Part shown: positions 53,450 to 64,000 of the stretch, piece by piece | How positions within the stretch are numbered: the stretch's first letter is position 1 | How the letters are laid out: each line of letters opens with the position of its first letter | NCBI GenBank assembly: GCA_009761415.1 | Contig: QUOL01000014.1 | Coordinates: forward strand, 372,001-436,000 | DNA: 64,000 nt | Direction: 5' to 3' | From: Sarcomyxa edulis | Lineage: Eukaryota; Basidiomycota; Agaricomycetes; Agaricales; Mycenaceae | Position numbers and translations under genes: made by a program | Notes under the pieces: model-generated | What the model was told of the DNA's origin: nothing | Database searches by the model: none | What the model saw: the letters and a program-made list of their open reading frames with translations, nothing else

Positions 53450-55531
53450 TCAGGCTGATTGACGTTTCCTGAACATCACCCTGGCTGCCATGTTCGGAAC
53501 ACAATTCACGGAAAACCACTGGTTTGGAGGACGAACCCCTTCGTCCTCGAACTTGATATCGTAAGATAGGACAATATGGGCGAGCATAGCTTTGAGCTCG
53601 TTGGCGGCGAAAAATCTATGACAATGAAGTCGATATCGAGGTGTCGAAGAGATATGAGAGCTATGCTCACCGTCCAGGACACGCATGCCTACCATGCCCG
53701 AAAGACACATAGTCCACATTGGTATTGACCATCTGGTGTTTCACGCCTTCGCCTTCTCCAGCTTCCCTCATATTGGCAAAACGGAAGCCGTCGAATTTGT
53801 TTGCGTTTGGTCCATATGTCGCCTGGTGAACTGCATGCATCGCAACAGCTACATAGGTTCCTCGAGGGAGAACGGTTCCATCGGAGAAGGCGAATCCCTC
53901 CGGCTTCGTGATTGTACGATCCATTGTGGCTGTCGAAAATGCATGAGACCAGAACCGAGAATAGTTGATGTACGCCACAGGTACTCACTTGCTCCCAAGC
54001 CGTTGAAACGTTGAGACTCTCTCAAGAAGCTATCAATCTTTCTCATCTTTCCGAGGGCGGTTTTCGTCCAGCCTTCTTCGCTGATGATGCTTTCAGCTTC
54101 TGCTCGCATAGGTTGCGCATATTCAGGATTAGCAGCAAGATGAAATAGAGCGTGGGTAAAGGCCTGTGAGAGTTGTCAATGAGGCACACAACAGTCAGAT
54201 TATGAAGGCTCACGAGGGAGCTGGTGTGGATCGCTCCGAAGTTGACGAACAAGACTCTCATAGCAAGGTCGCGCACGGTCTTTCGGTCCTCTGGGGCTTC
54301 ATCCAGCAACCAGGTGAGTAAATCGTTCTGAAGATGTATACATGTCAGTGATCCATATGATATATTGGAATGCAGAGTAACAAACCGGTCTTTCATCCCA
54401 ATCTTGCCCATATTTGGCCTCGTTCTTCAAGCGTTCTTCGATGAACGGAAACAGGTGTTTGCCGGCACGTCTCAGAGTTGTGTTTATCGGAGAAAAGAGA
54501 GGACCAATGACCCTTTTGTAACAATAGATCAGTCAAACAACAGCGGTGACAGATGCACGCAAGACACTCACGGTTGGAGGACTTTGGGGAAGAGATTGAT
54601 ACGGTCTGCCGCTTTGGAAATGGCAAGAGTGTACTCGATGTTAAGTGCTTTGTAGTCCAAATCGCGACCTAATACATATTCAATCTGTCAGATCAAAGTC
54701 GGAAAAACTCGACTGGGTGTACGAACATAACGGGAGGCCGACAAAAAATCGATTACTTGCACGGCAGATCACGTCCATCACGGTGCTCAGACCAGGAACA
54801 GATATCCACTCTGATGTATCTATTCAAGTATATGCAAATTTGAACAGAAAATGAGCTTACCATCGCATTTGAATAGTAGGGCATCTGAGAAAGATTGCAT
54901 AATCTCATCACAGACATCATCCATGCGAGCGCCCAAGTTCCTAGTCAACGGGGTCCTCACGACATCGACGTGATAATGGTTGTATGTCACCTCGGGTCCA
55001 AGAGTGTGATATATCTGAATGGACTTGTCTGCACGTTAGTTTTGTTTGTTAGACAAGAACGACGGCTGGATTTACATCCTCAACGGAAGCGTGGAAAGAT
55101 ACATCTTCTTCACGAGCACGTCCCAGCTCGTTGATGAGCTTAGGACCACTGATGCAGAGAAGTTGTATGGCTCATCAGTCATCGATGGAAAAATCACGGT
55201 TCCAAAACTACAAACGGACCTGATAATAACGACCCACTTGTCCATATAAGGAACCCGAAACATGGCGGGGTGGTACTTGTCGTAACCCTCTTGAATTATT
55301 TCGCGACCGTGTTGTAGAAATTTGTAAGCCGAGAAGTACGAAGACAGTAGCCCAGAGTGTCCAACGGCGGGTATGTGATCCAACTAAGTAGAATCATGTT
55401 AGCGTGTGACGGTTATACGGTTGCAAGTGAGGGCTTACATTGACTCTCTTGGATTGAATGTAGAGAATGAATAATGCAACGACAATTGCCGCAGCAGCAT
55501 AGGTAAGCGCATAGCCAGCAGGTACATCCAT
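53450..55531 (-). CDS. Cytochrome P450 monooxygenase
   Basis: Start chosen at ATG 55531 (MDVPAGYALTYAAAAIVVAL), which puts the membrane anchor at the N-terminus. An in-frame ATG at 55612 would add 27 residues. Exons give IPAVGHSGLLSSYFSAYKFL, YDKYHPAMFRVPYMDKWVVI, VVRTPLTRNLGARMDDVCDE and LLTWLLDEAPEDRKTVRDLA. The I-helix is VLFVNFGAIHTSS, followed by the K-helix FLRESQRFNGLG (E-x-x-R) and FAFSDGTVLPRGTYVAVAMH. The haem loop is YVSFGHGRHACPGRFFAANE, whose Cys is the haem thiolate. The end is VPNMAARVMFRKRQSA, stop 53450-53452. All P450 landmarks are present. It resembles the basidiomycete families grouped near ent-kaurene-oxidase-like enzymes. The substrate is unknown. Confidence 0.88.
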
Positions 55532-55612
55532 AGAGAAGAACAGCTCGGAAGATGTTTGTGTGGCACATTTTAGGTTGGCCAAACTCGAAGTATTTATCCA
55601 ACGAGCAGCCAT

Positions 55613-56393
55613 TGAGTTAGTTCATCAACCGACGTCTCGTCTCCCTGAGGAGCTCGCTGCCGCAGCATATTTCCTGACAGAATCTGACTCATGAGAAGTC
55701 AACATTATCACTACTTGGCTACAAAGAGTATACGTACTGCCAGCAGAGTCTCAAAACTCGATTTTTGACCGGCACCGAGCAGTCGACCCGTGTCCTAGAC
55801 TCTGCATGCTATCATGGTTGCTTTGCACCTAGATGAGCGACTTCAGTTGGTTGGAACTGTACGTCTAAACGTGACTAGACTGCTCAAGAACCGCTTTGAA
55901 AACGAACGAATTAGGGAGCTAGCCAAAGAATAAATGAGAAATTTGAAATTCCACGTGCGGACCGCGGACGCCAACGCACCAACGAAATTCACCGCAACGT
56001 AGACATACTTACATGTATAGAAAGGTCACAGCGAGGGCTCTTCGAGGGCTCCTCCACCGCGCCCGATCAATACATATATGAATATGTACAAGATAGATGA
56101 GATGCAGTGTGACGATATATAACGACAGCAAAAAAAACCGAGCAACAGATAATGTAAAGTGTAAAATGTGAAATGTAGAACACGTAAAGGATCCAGGAAG
56201 AAGAGGATGTAGGGAGATCTCGAGGATATATGAGGGAAGGTGAGTCGGCCCAGGTGAAACCCACCAGGGTTATCATACTAGGGCATCATCACACACGATC
56301 CTATGAATATGGCATGCATGTATCGTACTATCTGCGGCTCTTTCTGTTCACAGATCATATCAATGAAACGACGTCAAAGGGAAGGAGGCATAC
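55613..56393. other. Intergenic region between the P450 and the VAP gene
   Basis: About 780 bp made of the P450 promoter and the VAP 3' flank. I see no gene or repeat. Confidence 0.5.
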
Positions 56394-57654
56394 TCAAAAG
56401 AAGAGATACGTAGTGATGAACACGCCGAGAGCAATGATGACGACTACTTGCAGTGGGACTCCTTCTTGTTGATGGATAGGCCTGTCCTCTACCATCGTAC
56501 CTATATCACTATCAGCGAGCGTGCTTCCGTCATCTGATAGTGCACGAGTCCTTCGTCGCAGTTCCGTTGGCGGGGAGCTTGCGGCTAATAACGCTCTCAG
56601 GCGCTCAATCTCTGCCTGTGCAGCTTGATACTTTTCGTAAAGCTCTGTTTGAGGCTCGACAGCAGGTGTTGATACGGGGATGGGTGCAGGATTCTGGACA
56701 GGTGGTGGCGGGGGGGAAGGAGAAGGTGCGGGAGGAGGATGTACGTTGACGCTGACCATAGGCGGCTCCTCGTGCGACTCTTCGCGGGCCACGCTGAAAT
56801 CGCCAGGCGGTGTAAGTGGGCGGTCGTTTTCAGGCTCTGAGTGCTGAGGTTGGTCGTGAGTATCTTCGATGATGGTAGAGAACGTGTGACCATTCTCCGC
56901 TGGACGCGTACGGACGGTGTCATACCGCTGGTGTACAGGGTCAGAACAGTATATAGAGGATATAATTTCATTCACTCACATCGCCCGCACTGAGTATACT
57001 CATGTTAGCTTGGCCCTCATCTTCTTCCTCTAGCGTCTGTCCTTCTGCGGGGAGATAAACCACTCTGAGTTTCTGCTGGTGTACCTTGGAGTTTTCGGAC
57101 GCATCAGTAGCATTCCACTGTCCATTGAAAAGCGCTGCATTAGTGGTGAATTTGAAATAAGACCGAAAATCGTACGATAGCTTGCAATGACATCGTTTCT
57201 TTTTCCGGAGTAATGAGAGTGCTCTGTATCAAAAACTTGTCTTTGCATTTCGCTCCGTTGGGCGGCTCTTCCTTCATTGCTTGAAGCATGACTACACCAC
57301 GAAAAATGATCAACATTCGTACGAGGACACGATAGTGAGCGCACGCACCAGAAACCTGAACAGTTTCGCCAGGTTCTACCCGACCAGAATTTGGACGAAC
57401 ACAGTATAACTATACGCCATATATTTCTGTGACCTGAGCGTATACCACGATATACATATCTGCACACCTTGGGAGCAGTAGTTTTGACCTTGAAGGCGAC
57501 CGGTTGGGCATTGTGGTTAGTGATATTCAATGGTCGATTCACGACCGTTGTGAGGGGTCCTAGAGGTCCCAGAGTGAGTGTGAAGCAAGAACGAAGAAAA
57601 AGAGATCATACTCTTGAAGCCGAGAGAGCTGCTAGGACTGAGAGAAACGGACAT
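56394..57654 (-). CDS. SCS2: VAP/Scs2-type ER membrane protein (MSP domain)
   Basis: VAP proteins sit in the ER membrane and recruit FFAT-motif partners at membrane contact sites. From ATG 57654: MSVSLSPSSSLGFK, then the MSP domain GPLTTVVNRPLNITNHNAQP, VAFKVKTTAPK, YCVRPNSGRVEPGETVQVS and MLQAMKEEPPNGAKCKDKFL, with IQSTLITPEKE. After VVYLPAEGQTLEEEDEGQAN comes a long Pro-rich, disordered linker (about 56640-56770). A coiled coil ELYEKYQAAQAEIERLRALL and a C-terminal tail anchor VPLQVVVIIALGVFITTYLF follow. Stop 56394-56396. The layout MSP, linker, coiled coil, tail anchor is complete. The basic KVKTTAPK patch is the expected FFAT-binding face. Several short introns interrupt the MSP part. 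Confidence 0.88.
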
Positions 57655-57904
57655 TTTTTGAGTGGGAGGGAATGATGCGTGGAAGGTTCAGTTGGGCTAA
57701 GAGGAGGGTCGCCACGTGGGAGGCTACCTCCGCTCATAAAGCTTTTATCGTTCAAAATCACTGCGCTCAACGTGTTTCATGCATGTGTAAGTTATTAGAT
57801 GTATTAAGGACAGTACGAAACAAATGTAATCCAGATGTCACTGAGTGGTATGCGGTGTAGGTATATAATATCTGCAGTCTGGTCCGATGGAGGACTTCGT
57901 ATGA

Positions 57905-60900
57905 TCATGATGGGGGAGCCGTGCTGAGCGCTTGCAGCTGGACGAACTCATAATAATCTCCTTTCTTGTTTAATAAATGGTCGTGAGTGCCAGATTCACT
58001 GACTCGTCCTTCTTTGATGAAATATCTGTTCCCCAACATTATTTAGCCGTTCGAAAAATTAAAAACTTAAGTGCTTACATCCGATCGGCATTCTGAATGG
58101 TTGATAATCTGTGAGCAATAGCAATGGTCGTTCTACCCTTGGCAGCTTGGTCAAGAGCTGCCTGGACGACCTTCTCCGATGTAGAGTCAAGAGCGGAAGT
58201 AGCCTTTCATACTAATGTCAGCACAAATAGCTAACACGACGATCTTTCTCGACTCACCTCGTCTAACAGAAGAACTCTGGGGTTGCGCAGAAGGGCACGA
58301 GCAATAGCGATACGTTCTATCGCAGACAGAGTAAACCGAGTTGAACAAAGAGAAGACTAAAAAATGACGCCTACGTTTCTGGCCACCAGAAAGTTGAGAT
58401 CCCTTGCCACCGACGTCAGTATCGAAGCCCCTGTGAGTGACGTAGTACATTAGAATGATTGGCTGCCATCAGAAGATCAATGATATACGCACTGAGGAAG
58501 TGATTGGATGAATTCTAGGATGTTAGCATCGCGGCATGCAGTTTCGATCTCTTCTTGTGTGACTTCCTCTGCTGGCTTGATAGCTCCGAGCAAGATATTG
58601 AAGCGAACAGTTCCGGCATAGAGGGTGGGCTCCTGAGACACCAGAGCAATCTGTTTCCGATACTCTTGGATGTTGAGTTCGTTGATAAGTTCGCCGTCGA
58701 GCTGGGGAGAAAATGAAGTTAGGCGGTTTTCAACCACGACGTGTAGTATCCAAAACATACGAAGATCTGGCCCGCTAATGGATCGTAGAATCTCTCGATC
58801 ATTTGGATACTGAACGGTTGTCAATGAGTAGAACTTGATGTGAGGAGAAATTAGACTTACACTGTACTCTTTCCAGATCCACTAGCTCCAACCAAAGCAA
58901 TGTACGTGCCAGGTTCAACCTGCAACGACAAGTCACGCAATACACGTACCCCTGGTCTTGTCGGGTAACGGAAGTGTACATTCTCGAAGCGGATATGGCC
59001 TTGGACTTTCGCGACGTCGATGCTCTTGCCAGCTGGCGATTCTGCGTCGATTTCAGGGATCGAATCGATCAAGCGGATGATATCTGATCCAGCCCCTTTG
59101 GCGGAAGAGATATCGGGGACGAACGAGAAAACGTTTCCTGCTTGAATGGCACCGAAGGTTGTGCTCTACGGAGGCGTCCGGGCTTTAGTGAAGGACCAGA
59201 ATATGATGAAGAGTTGAGGTACGTACCATAAGACCGATGAAGAAATGGAAGGTAGAAAGCTCCCCGCGAGAGACAAGGGTGGCACCAAACCAGAAGACCA
59301 AACTGATGACCCAAAACACGATCGACTGGGAGAAGGAATAGAGAACATTACTCCAGAGTGCGGTCTTGTTCGATTGACGAAGGGGTTCTTCCAAACTCTT
59401 GCTGTAAAGGTCGCAGCAATCATCCTCACGGGTAAGCGCCGCCACAGTCCGAATAGAACCCGCAGCTTCACAAGCTAACTGAGCGGATTCTTCGTGTGCC
59501 TGTTTGTTCTTTTGGTCCTTCAATACAACTACGCGCTGTTGATATCAGGTAAGGAAGAGGGGTCACTTTTGCGAGTGAGAGATAAATACGCACCAGACGG
59601 ATATAACCGGTAGAGATGAGTAAAGGTGTGCAAGCTGTCCGATTCGGTCTTAGCATCTACAGAATGAGCAACAAGCCAAACGTCACGTACCAATGCCGAC
59701 AAGAGCAAGCTTCCATGCAAACGCAAGACCTAACACGGATCCGGCTACGAGAGTCGAAGTACTTTGAACAATGCTACGAGATAAGAAGCAAGGTAAGCAA
59801 CTTCCAGAAGATCAGTGGTCCGGATAGACGTACGCTCCAAGAGTGACACCAGCAAGACCGTTGACCTTCTGCGGGTTGTCACTCAGACTAGATGTCAGAC
59901 TTCCGGTCTAGTGGATTGATAAGGTTAGCCCACGATAGCTGCGTACAGGTTATAGATGAGAGCATACGCTATTCTCCTCCTTGTCAAAAAATTCGACTAG
60001 AACACGGTCAGATCAAACTCTAGTGATGAAAGATGAGTCACGTACTGTCTTGCCTCATGATAGCCTTGAAGCTCAAGGATCTCAGCTTGGCGGTCAATTT
60101 TGCGGCGGCAGATGCGAAAAGGAAATTCTGGAAACCGATACAGAACATGGACAAGATGGCAATGATGAAGAACCTGATCGAAGAATGAGAATGACGGAAA
60201 GGAGGCAAACAGGATACATTGAGCTTACCAAAGGCCGTTACGGTCACCAGCAACTCGGCGATCGTGAGGATCTGTCATGGAGAATCCAGTGATACCTTTG
60301 GCTAAAGTTACGAAGAGTTGAGCATCCAAGACAAGGCGGACAAATTAGATCAAACCTACCATAGACGACACCGAAGGCAGGATAAACCATTCCAGTCACT
60401 GTGTAAAAAGGTACGTACGGTCAGAAAAATGTCGCAAATATTAAAAAAGAGAATCCACGCACAGCAAGCGAAGAGAGCACCCCAACTGTAATTGACCCAT
60501 CCTTCGCGATTGAGCATCGCCAGGCGCTTGAAGAAAGTAGGCAGATTGAGATCGTCCTTGTTCTTTCCTTCCGCTGCCTTGCGCTTCTGTTCCAAAATCT
60601 CGCTCGCCACAGATTGTCCAGAGTTTGTGTTCTTCCGGCCAAGAGGTACCTCCTCGCGAGCAGCCTTCTCCATGTCCTGAGGTTCCTCGTCGCTAGCCGC
60701 AGTGTCGCTGTCAGAATCCTTGGCAACATCTTTGGCTTCACGAAGTTTCTGGGCTTGGACAAGACGAGAATAGGCGCCGTTAGGGTCTTGAAGAAGTTCG
60801 CTGTGCGTTCCTTGTTCGAGTACGAGACCTTCACCGATGACGAAGATACGATCGGCGTCCTTGATGGTAGACAGACGATGAGCGATAGTAATAGTGGTTC

Positions 60901-63282
60901 GACCTGATAGCGGAAAAAGGCATCAGTATGCTCCTTGCCTAAAAGGGATGTGAGTTGGTATATCTACCGGCAGCAGCTTTGTCTAGTGCGTCTTGAACGA
61001 TTCCTTCGGACTGGGTATCCAAAGCACTGGTAGCCTCATCCAATAGCAGAATTCTCGGGTCTGAGACAATCGCACGAGCGATGGCCACACGTTGTTTCTG
61101 ACCGCCGGAGAGTAAGAATCCACGTTCGCCGACCATAGTATCATACCCAAGAGGCAATTTGGTGATAAATCCGTCCGCATTGGCCTTGATACACGCTTCC
61201 TTGATGAGCGCGAACTTTTCTTCCTCGGATGCATGTTCATATTTCGTGTTGATCAAACCATGAGCGACATTTCCCTTGATGGTGGTGGCGAAGAGCGTGG
61301 GCTCCTGAGAGACGAGACCGATCTGCGAGCGCAACCAGCGGACATTTAGCTCCTTCAAGTCAACGCCATCGAGTTTGACGCAACCAGAAAGTGGATCATA
61401 GAAGCGCTCCACCAGTGAAACGACGGTCGATTTCCCAGATCCAGACGCACCGACCAAGGCAGCTGTTTTTCCGGCGGGGAAATGAAGGCATAGGTCTTTC
61501 ACAACGGGAACATGAGGCCGAGAGGGGTAGTTAAAATTGACGTGTTCGACGCTGATTTCTCCCTCCACGTGCTCGGGCTTGAGGCCATCAGGGCTGGCGG
61601 AATCGATGGCAGGAACACGGTCGATAGTGCTGAACAATTTTGCAGCAGCCCCACGTCCGTGTGTAATAGCTGTCGTAATCCGAGCCAAGCATGAGTAACA
61701 AATCTCCTAATTAGCTTGGCTTACGCCCCAAATACGCACCTTGCATCTCAGGCGCTAGGAGAGCGAGTGAGAAAGACCCGATTAAGACCGCTAAAAATAC
61801 ATTGACAACTTCACCCGCGGTGGCTGAGGAGCAGGAAGTATGTTAGAGGGGGAATAGAGGTGACGGGGGTAAAGTGTACCTTCGTTGTGATTAATGAGCG
61901 TAGTGCCGAAATAGAAAGCTAGAGAAATTATATCCGAGTCAGTAAAGTATTAACCTACTTACAGCGACGGGGAAGATATTCGCACCTAGAGCATAAGCTG
62001 AATATATGACAAAGAAGAAAACGGCGAGCCCTCCACCGTGCCAAACAGCGGCCTTGAGGTCGACTTTACGTGACTCGTCGATATGGCGGTCGTAAAGACC
62101 AGAGAGGATGCGCTGAGTACCGAAGGCTTGAGCGGTACGAATGGTGGAGATGACCTCTTCTGCGAGACTACCTCCGTCAGCTACATGGTTAAGCGACAAT
62201 CTGTTCACAAGATTAGTACTGATCAGATGGATGAGGGGGTAGATGCGACATACTGCATGTACTTGGAGATCGTCTTGTTCATGAGACCACCAGTGATAGC
62301 GATGCAAGGCAGAATGGACGAAAGAGCCAATGCAAGACGCCATGATCGAGCATATGCAAGGATGAAACCGGTGAAGAATGCACTCAAGAAATTAACGACG
62401 AGTGCAACCTTTTCTGAGATACCTTGCTGAACGAGATCTGTATCCAAAGAATTGAGATACAAGCGGACTGAATGAAAGGTAGAGCCTACGCGTGTCCGTC
62501 TCAATTCGTGTGGCGACTTCACCGGCACCGACATTGTCGAAGAATGCGATATCTTGTCGTAGAACCGCTTTCAAATAGCGTTCTCGTATCCGTTTGGCGT
62601 TGACTTCGCCGGTATAGACCCAAATATACATATAAGCGAATGTGCACACGAACATTCCAACACCTTCGAGGTTTAAATGTCAAGGGAACGCAATACGTGT
62701 GTGAAATACAGATACTCACCGATATAGACGAGATAGCTAGCATTCTGGGAAGCGCTGTGCCGAAAGCCACTAGCGGCCGACGGGACTAACGCCTGAGCTG
62801 TAGAATTCCCGGAAGCTGCCTCATTTGTCACGATAGTGAATGTAACGAAATCCTGGGTTAAACGACCGAATAGTAAACTCATGAGGGGCTATGGCGATCT
62901 GGGGTCAATATTTCTTGCGTTTGCGGTTGAATGAGGCTGGAAAACACACCTGAGCCGCGCCGGCCGCAGCAGCAGCGCACAGTCCGATGAAATCCATGAA
63001 GAGCTCCAGCTTGGTAGAAAATCTGAGGTAGGGTTAGCTCCCGACGGAACGTGTCTAAACAGTCTGCACCGACCTAAACAACTCCTGGAACCCTACAGGA
63101 TTGAGCTCTGGCTCAGCGGGGGTGACCAGGGTCGAGGAATCCTTCTCATTGTCGACTTGCTCTGTGTCGGTATTTTTGGATTTATTTCGACCAAAGAACC
63201 CACGCTTGGACTTTGTCTGGGAGAGAGCGAGTTCGGAGGGAGGGGACTTTTCGTCTGCGGTACTAGGACGAGAGTCAGACAT
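57905..63282 (-). CDS. Full-length ABCB transporter (multidrug / mating-factor exporter type)
   Basis: Two transmembrane and two nucleotide-binding halves in one chain, as in ABCB1 and fungal Mdr1/Ste6-like pumps. From ATG 63282 a hydrophilic N-terminus ([20 protein letters not shown]) precedes [36 protein letters not shown] and [16 protein letters not shown]1 (about 61.5-60.8 kb) has [20 protein letters not shown] (Walker A; first residue of the loop is read from the genome as A), [18 protein letters not shown] (signature) and [12 protein letters not shown] (Walker B). TMD2 follows, with [23 protein letters not shown]2 (about 59.0-57.9 kb) has [31 protein letters not shown] and [15 protein letters not shown]. 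The tail is [16 protein letters not shown], stop 57905-57907. About 25 short exons. The substrate is unknown. Confidence 0.88.
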
Positions 63283-64000
63283 TGGCCTGAGGCGACAACT
63301 GAGAAACCTCGAAGTTGTTGGACGTCGTGATGATGGAAGGAGGAAAGCGGTGGGGAAATTTAAGTTGTTCTAGATACGTTGTATGTATAGTAGCCAGCCG
63401 GTTGATTTCGTCACCGATATTAGTCACGCACATATCAGACTTTGCACGCCTGCGAAATTGTCTCAAAAAATTCCATTTCTTCTCTTATTCGAGGGTCTAC
63501 GCCGGTTTCTTTGGTACGAATATACTGCGTGTACTCGTACGATTTTTACAGATTTTTTCTGCCTTACCGGGTGCAGTCCAAGAGCACGCGTGGCGCCATA
63601 AATCGACCCGACGGATCACTTTTTACTTATGTTGTGACATTTGCTGTTAATTCTCATCGACAACTCGGCTCAAATCATCATTGAATTCCTGAATACACCT
63701 CCTACTGGAAGGTGACTCGAATGTATCTACTCGTTACAGTTTCATAGCCAGGTATACATTCGCTGCCGGACGCTGGCGACGATGTCGGATGAGTCAAGAC
63801 GCCCCCGCAGTGATTCAGAGGACTCAGGGATATCCGGAAGGCTTCCGGTTTGACAGCGGCTTGATGGCTAACTACGGCCGAATCTGACGCGTACACTTGA
63901 AGTCCAGTTTCTTCGAGAGTGCCGACATCATTCGCATCCTACATAAGTTCGACGGGAATCTGTTGGACAGAGTGAAGACTTCTTGCCCCACCGAAAACGT
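63283..64000. other. Upstream region of the ABC transporter to the window edge
   Basis: About 720 bp with short, motif-free open frames. It is probably promoter sequence. Confidence 0.5.

Noticed and set aside
1..64000. tRNA genes, rRNA genes or a biosynthetic core synthase (PKS, NRPS, terpene cyclase)
   Set aside because: No cloverleaf, rRNA or synthase motifs were noticed on either strand. The P450, esterase and oxygenase therefore cannot be assigned to a classical metabolite cluster.

Overview
The window is nuclear DNA of a filamentous basidiomycete, most likely an Agaricomycete. Genes are dense and cut by many short introns (about 50-60 bp, GT-AG). The gene content is typical of that group: several F-box/LRR proteins, a basidiomycete-type P450, a CE16-like esterase, a pogo/Fot1-type transposon and expanded kinase-like families. 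I see no tRNA, rRNA, CRISPR or bacterial-style operon. Exon edges were read by eye, so multi-exon spans run from start to stop codon with introns included.

Layout. 1-8.9 kb is conserved housekeeping: the 3' part of a mitochondrial phosphate carrier, the meiotic MutS homologue MSH5, prohibitin-2, and a PQ-loop vacuolar amino-acid transporter divergent from prohibitin. 9.7-19 kb holds three different F-box proteins (F-box/LRR, an E2-like UBC fold fused to an F-box, and a TPR/F-box/LRR Dia2/Pof3-like protein), with a G-patch protein and a TPR-like protein between them. 19-25.9 kb is metabolic and accessory: an ABM-like alpha/beta-barrel protein, an undescribed ~1.05 kb terminal-inverted-repeat element, an isopenicillin-N-synthase-like 2OG-Fe(II) oxygenase, a pyridoxal-reductase-like aldo/keto reductase and a small HWA/NCQNW-motif protein. 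27.5-31.2 kb returns to housekeeping: mitochondrial ribosomal protein bL35m, NCA2 and the NuA4 subunit EAF7.

32.0-35.4 kb is a 3.4 kb pogo-like transposon with TA target duplication. Its transposase is open end to end except for one in-frame stop. 37.8-42.5 kb is the E4 ubiquitin ligase UFD2. On both sides of UFD2 lies the most distinctive part of the window: a local family of atypical protein kinases with a Cys-rich, zinc-ribbon-like tail. It has four intact copies (two on the minus strand, then two on the plus strand), a frameshifted pseudogene at 36.5-37.2 kb and a short N-terminal relic at 44.1 kb. One kinase duplication seems to have carried along a neighbouring secreted esterase: an intact esterase follows copy D and a decayed fragment follows copy C. 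The window closes with a cytochrome P450, a VAP/Scs2 ER protein and a full-length ABCB multidrug/pheromone-type transporter.

The conserved genes are mostly unrelated in function and simply adjacent. Two themes recur. Ubiquitin-pathway genes are frequent (three F-box proteins, one with an E2 fold, plus UFD2), and young tandem duplication with decay shapes the 36-53 kb interval.
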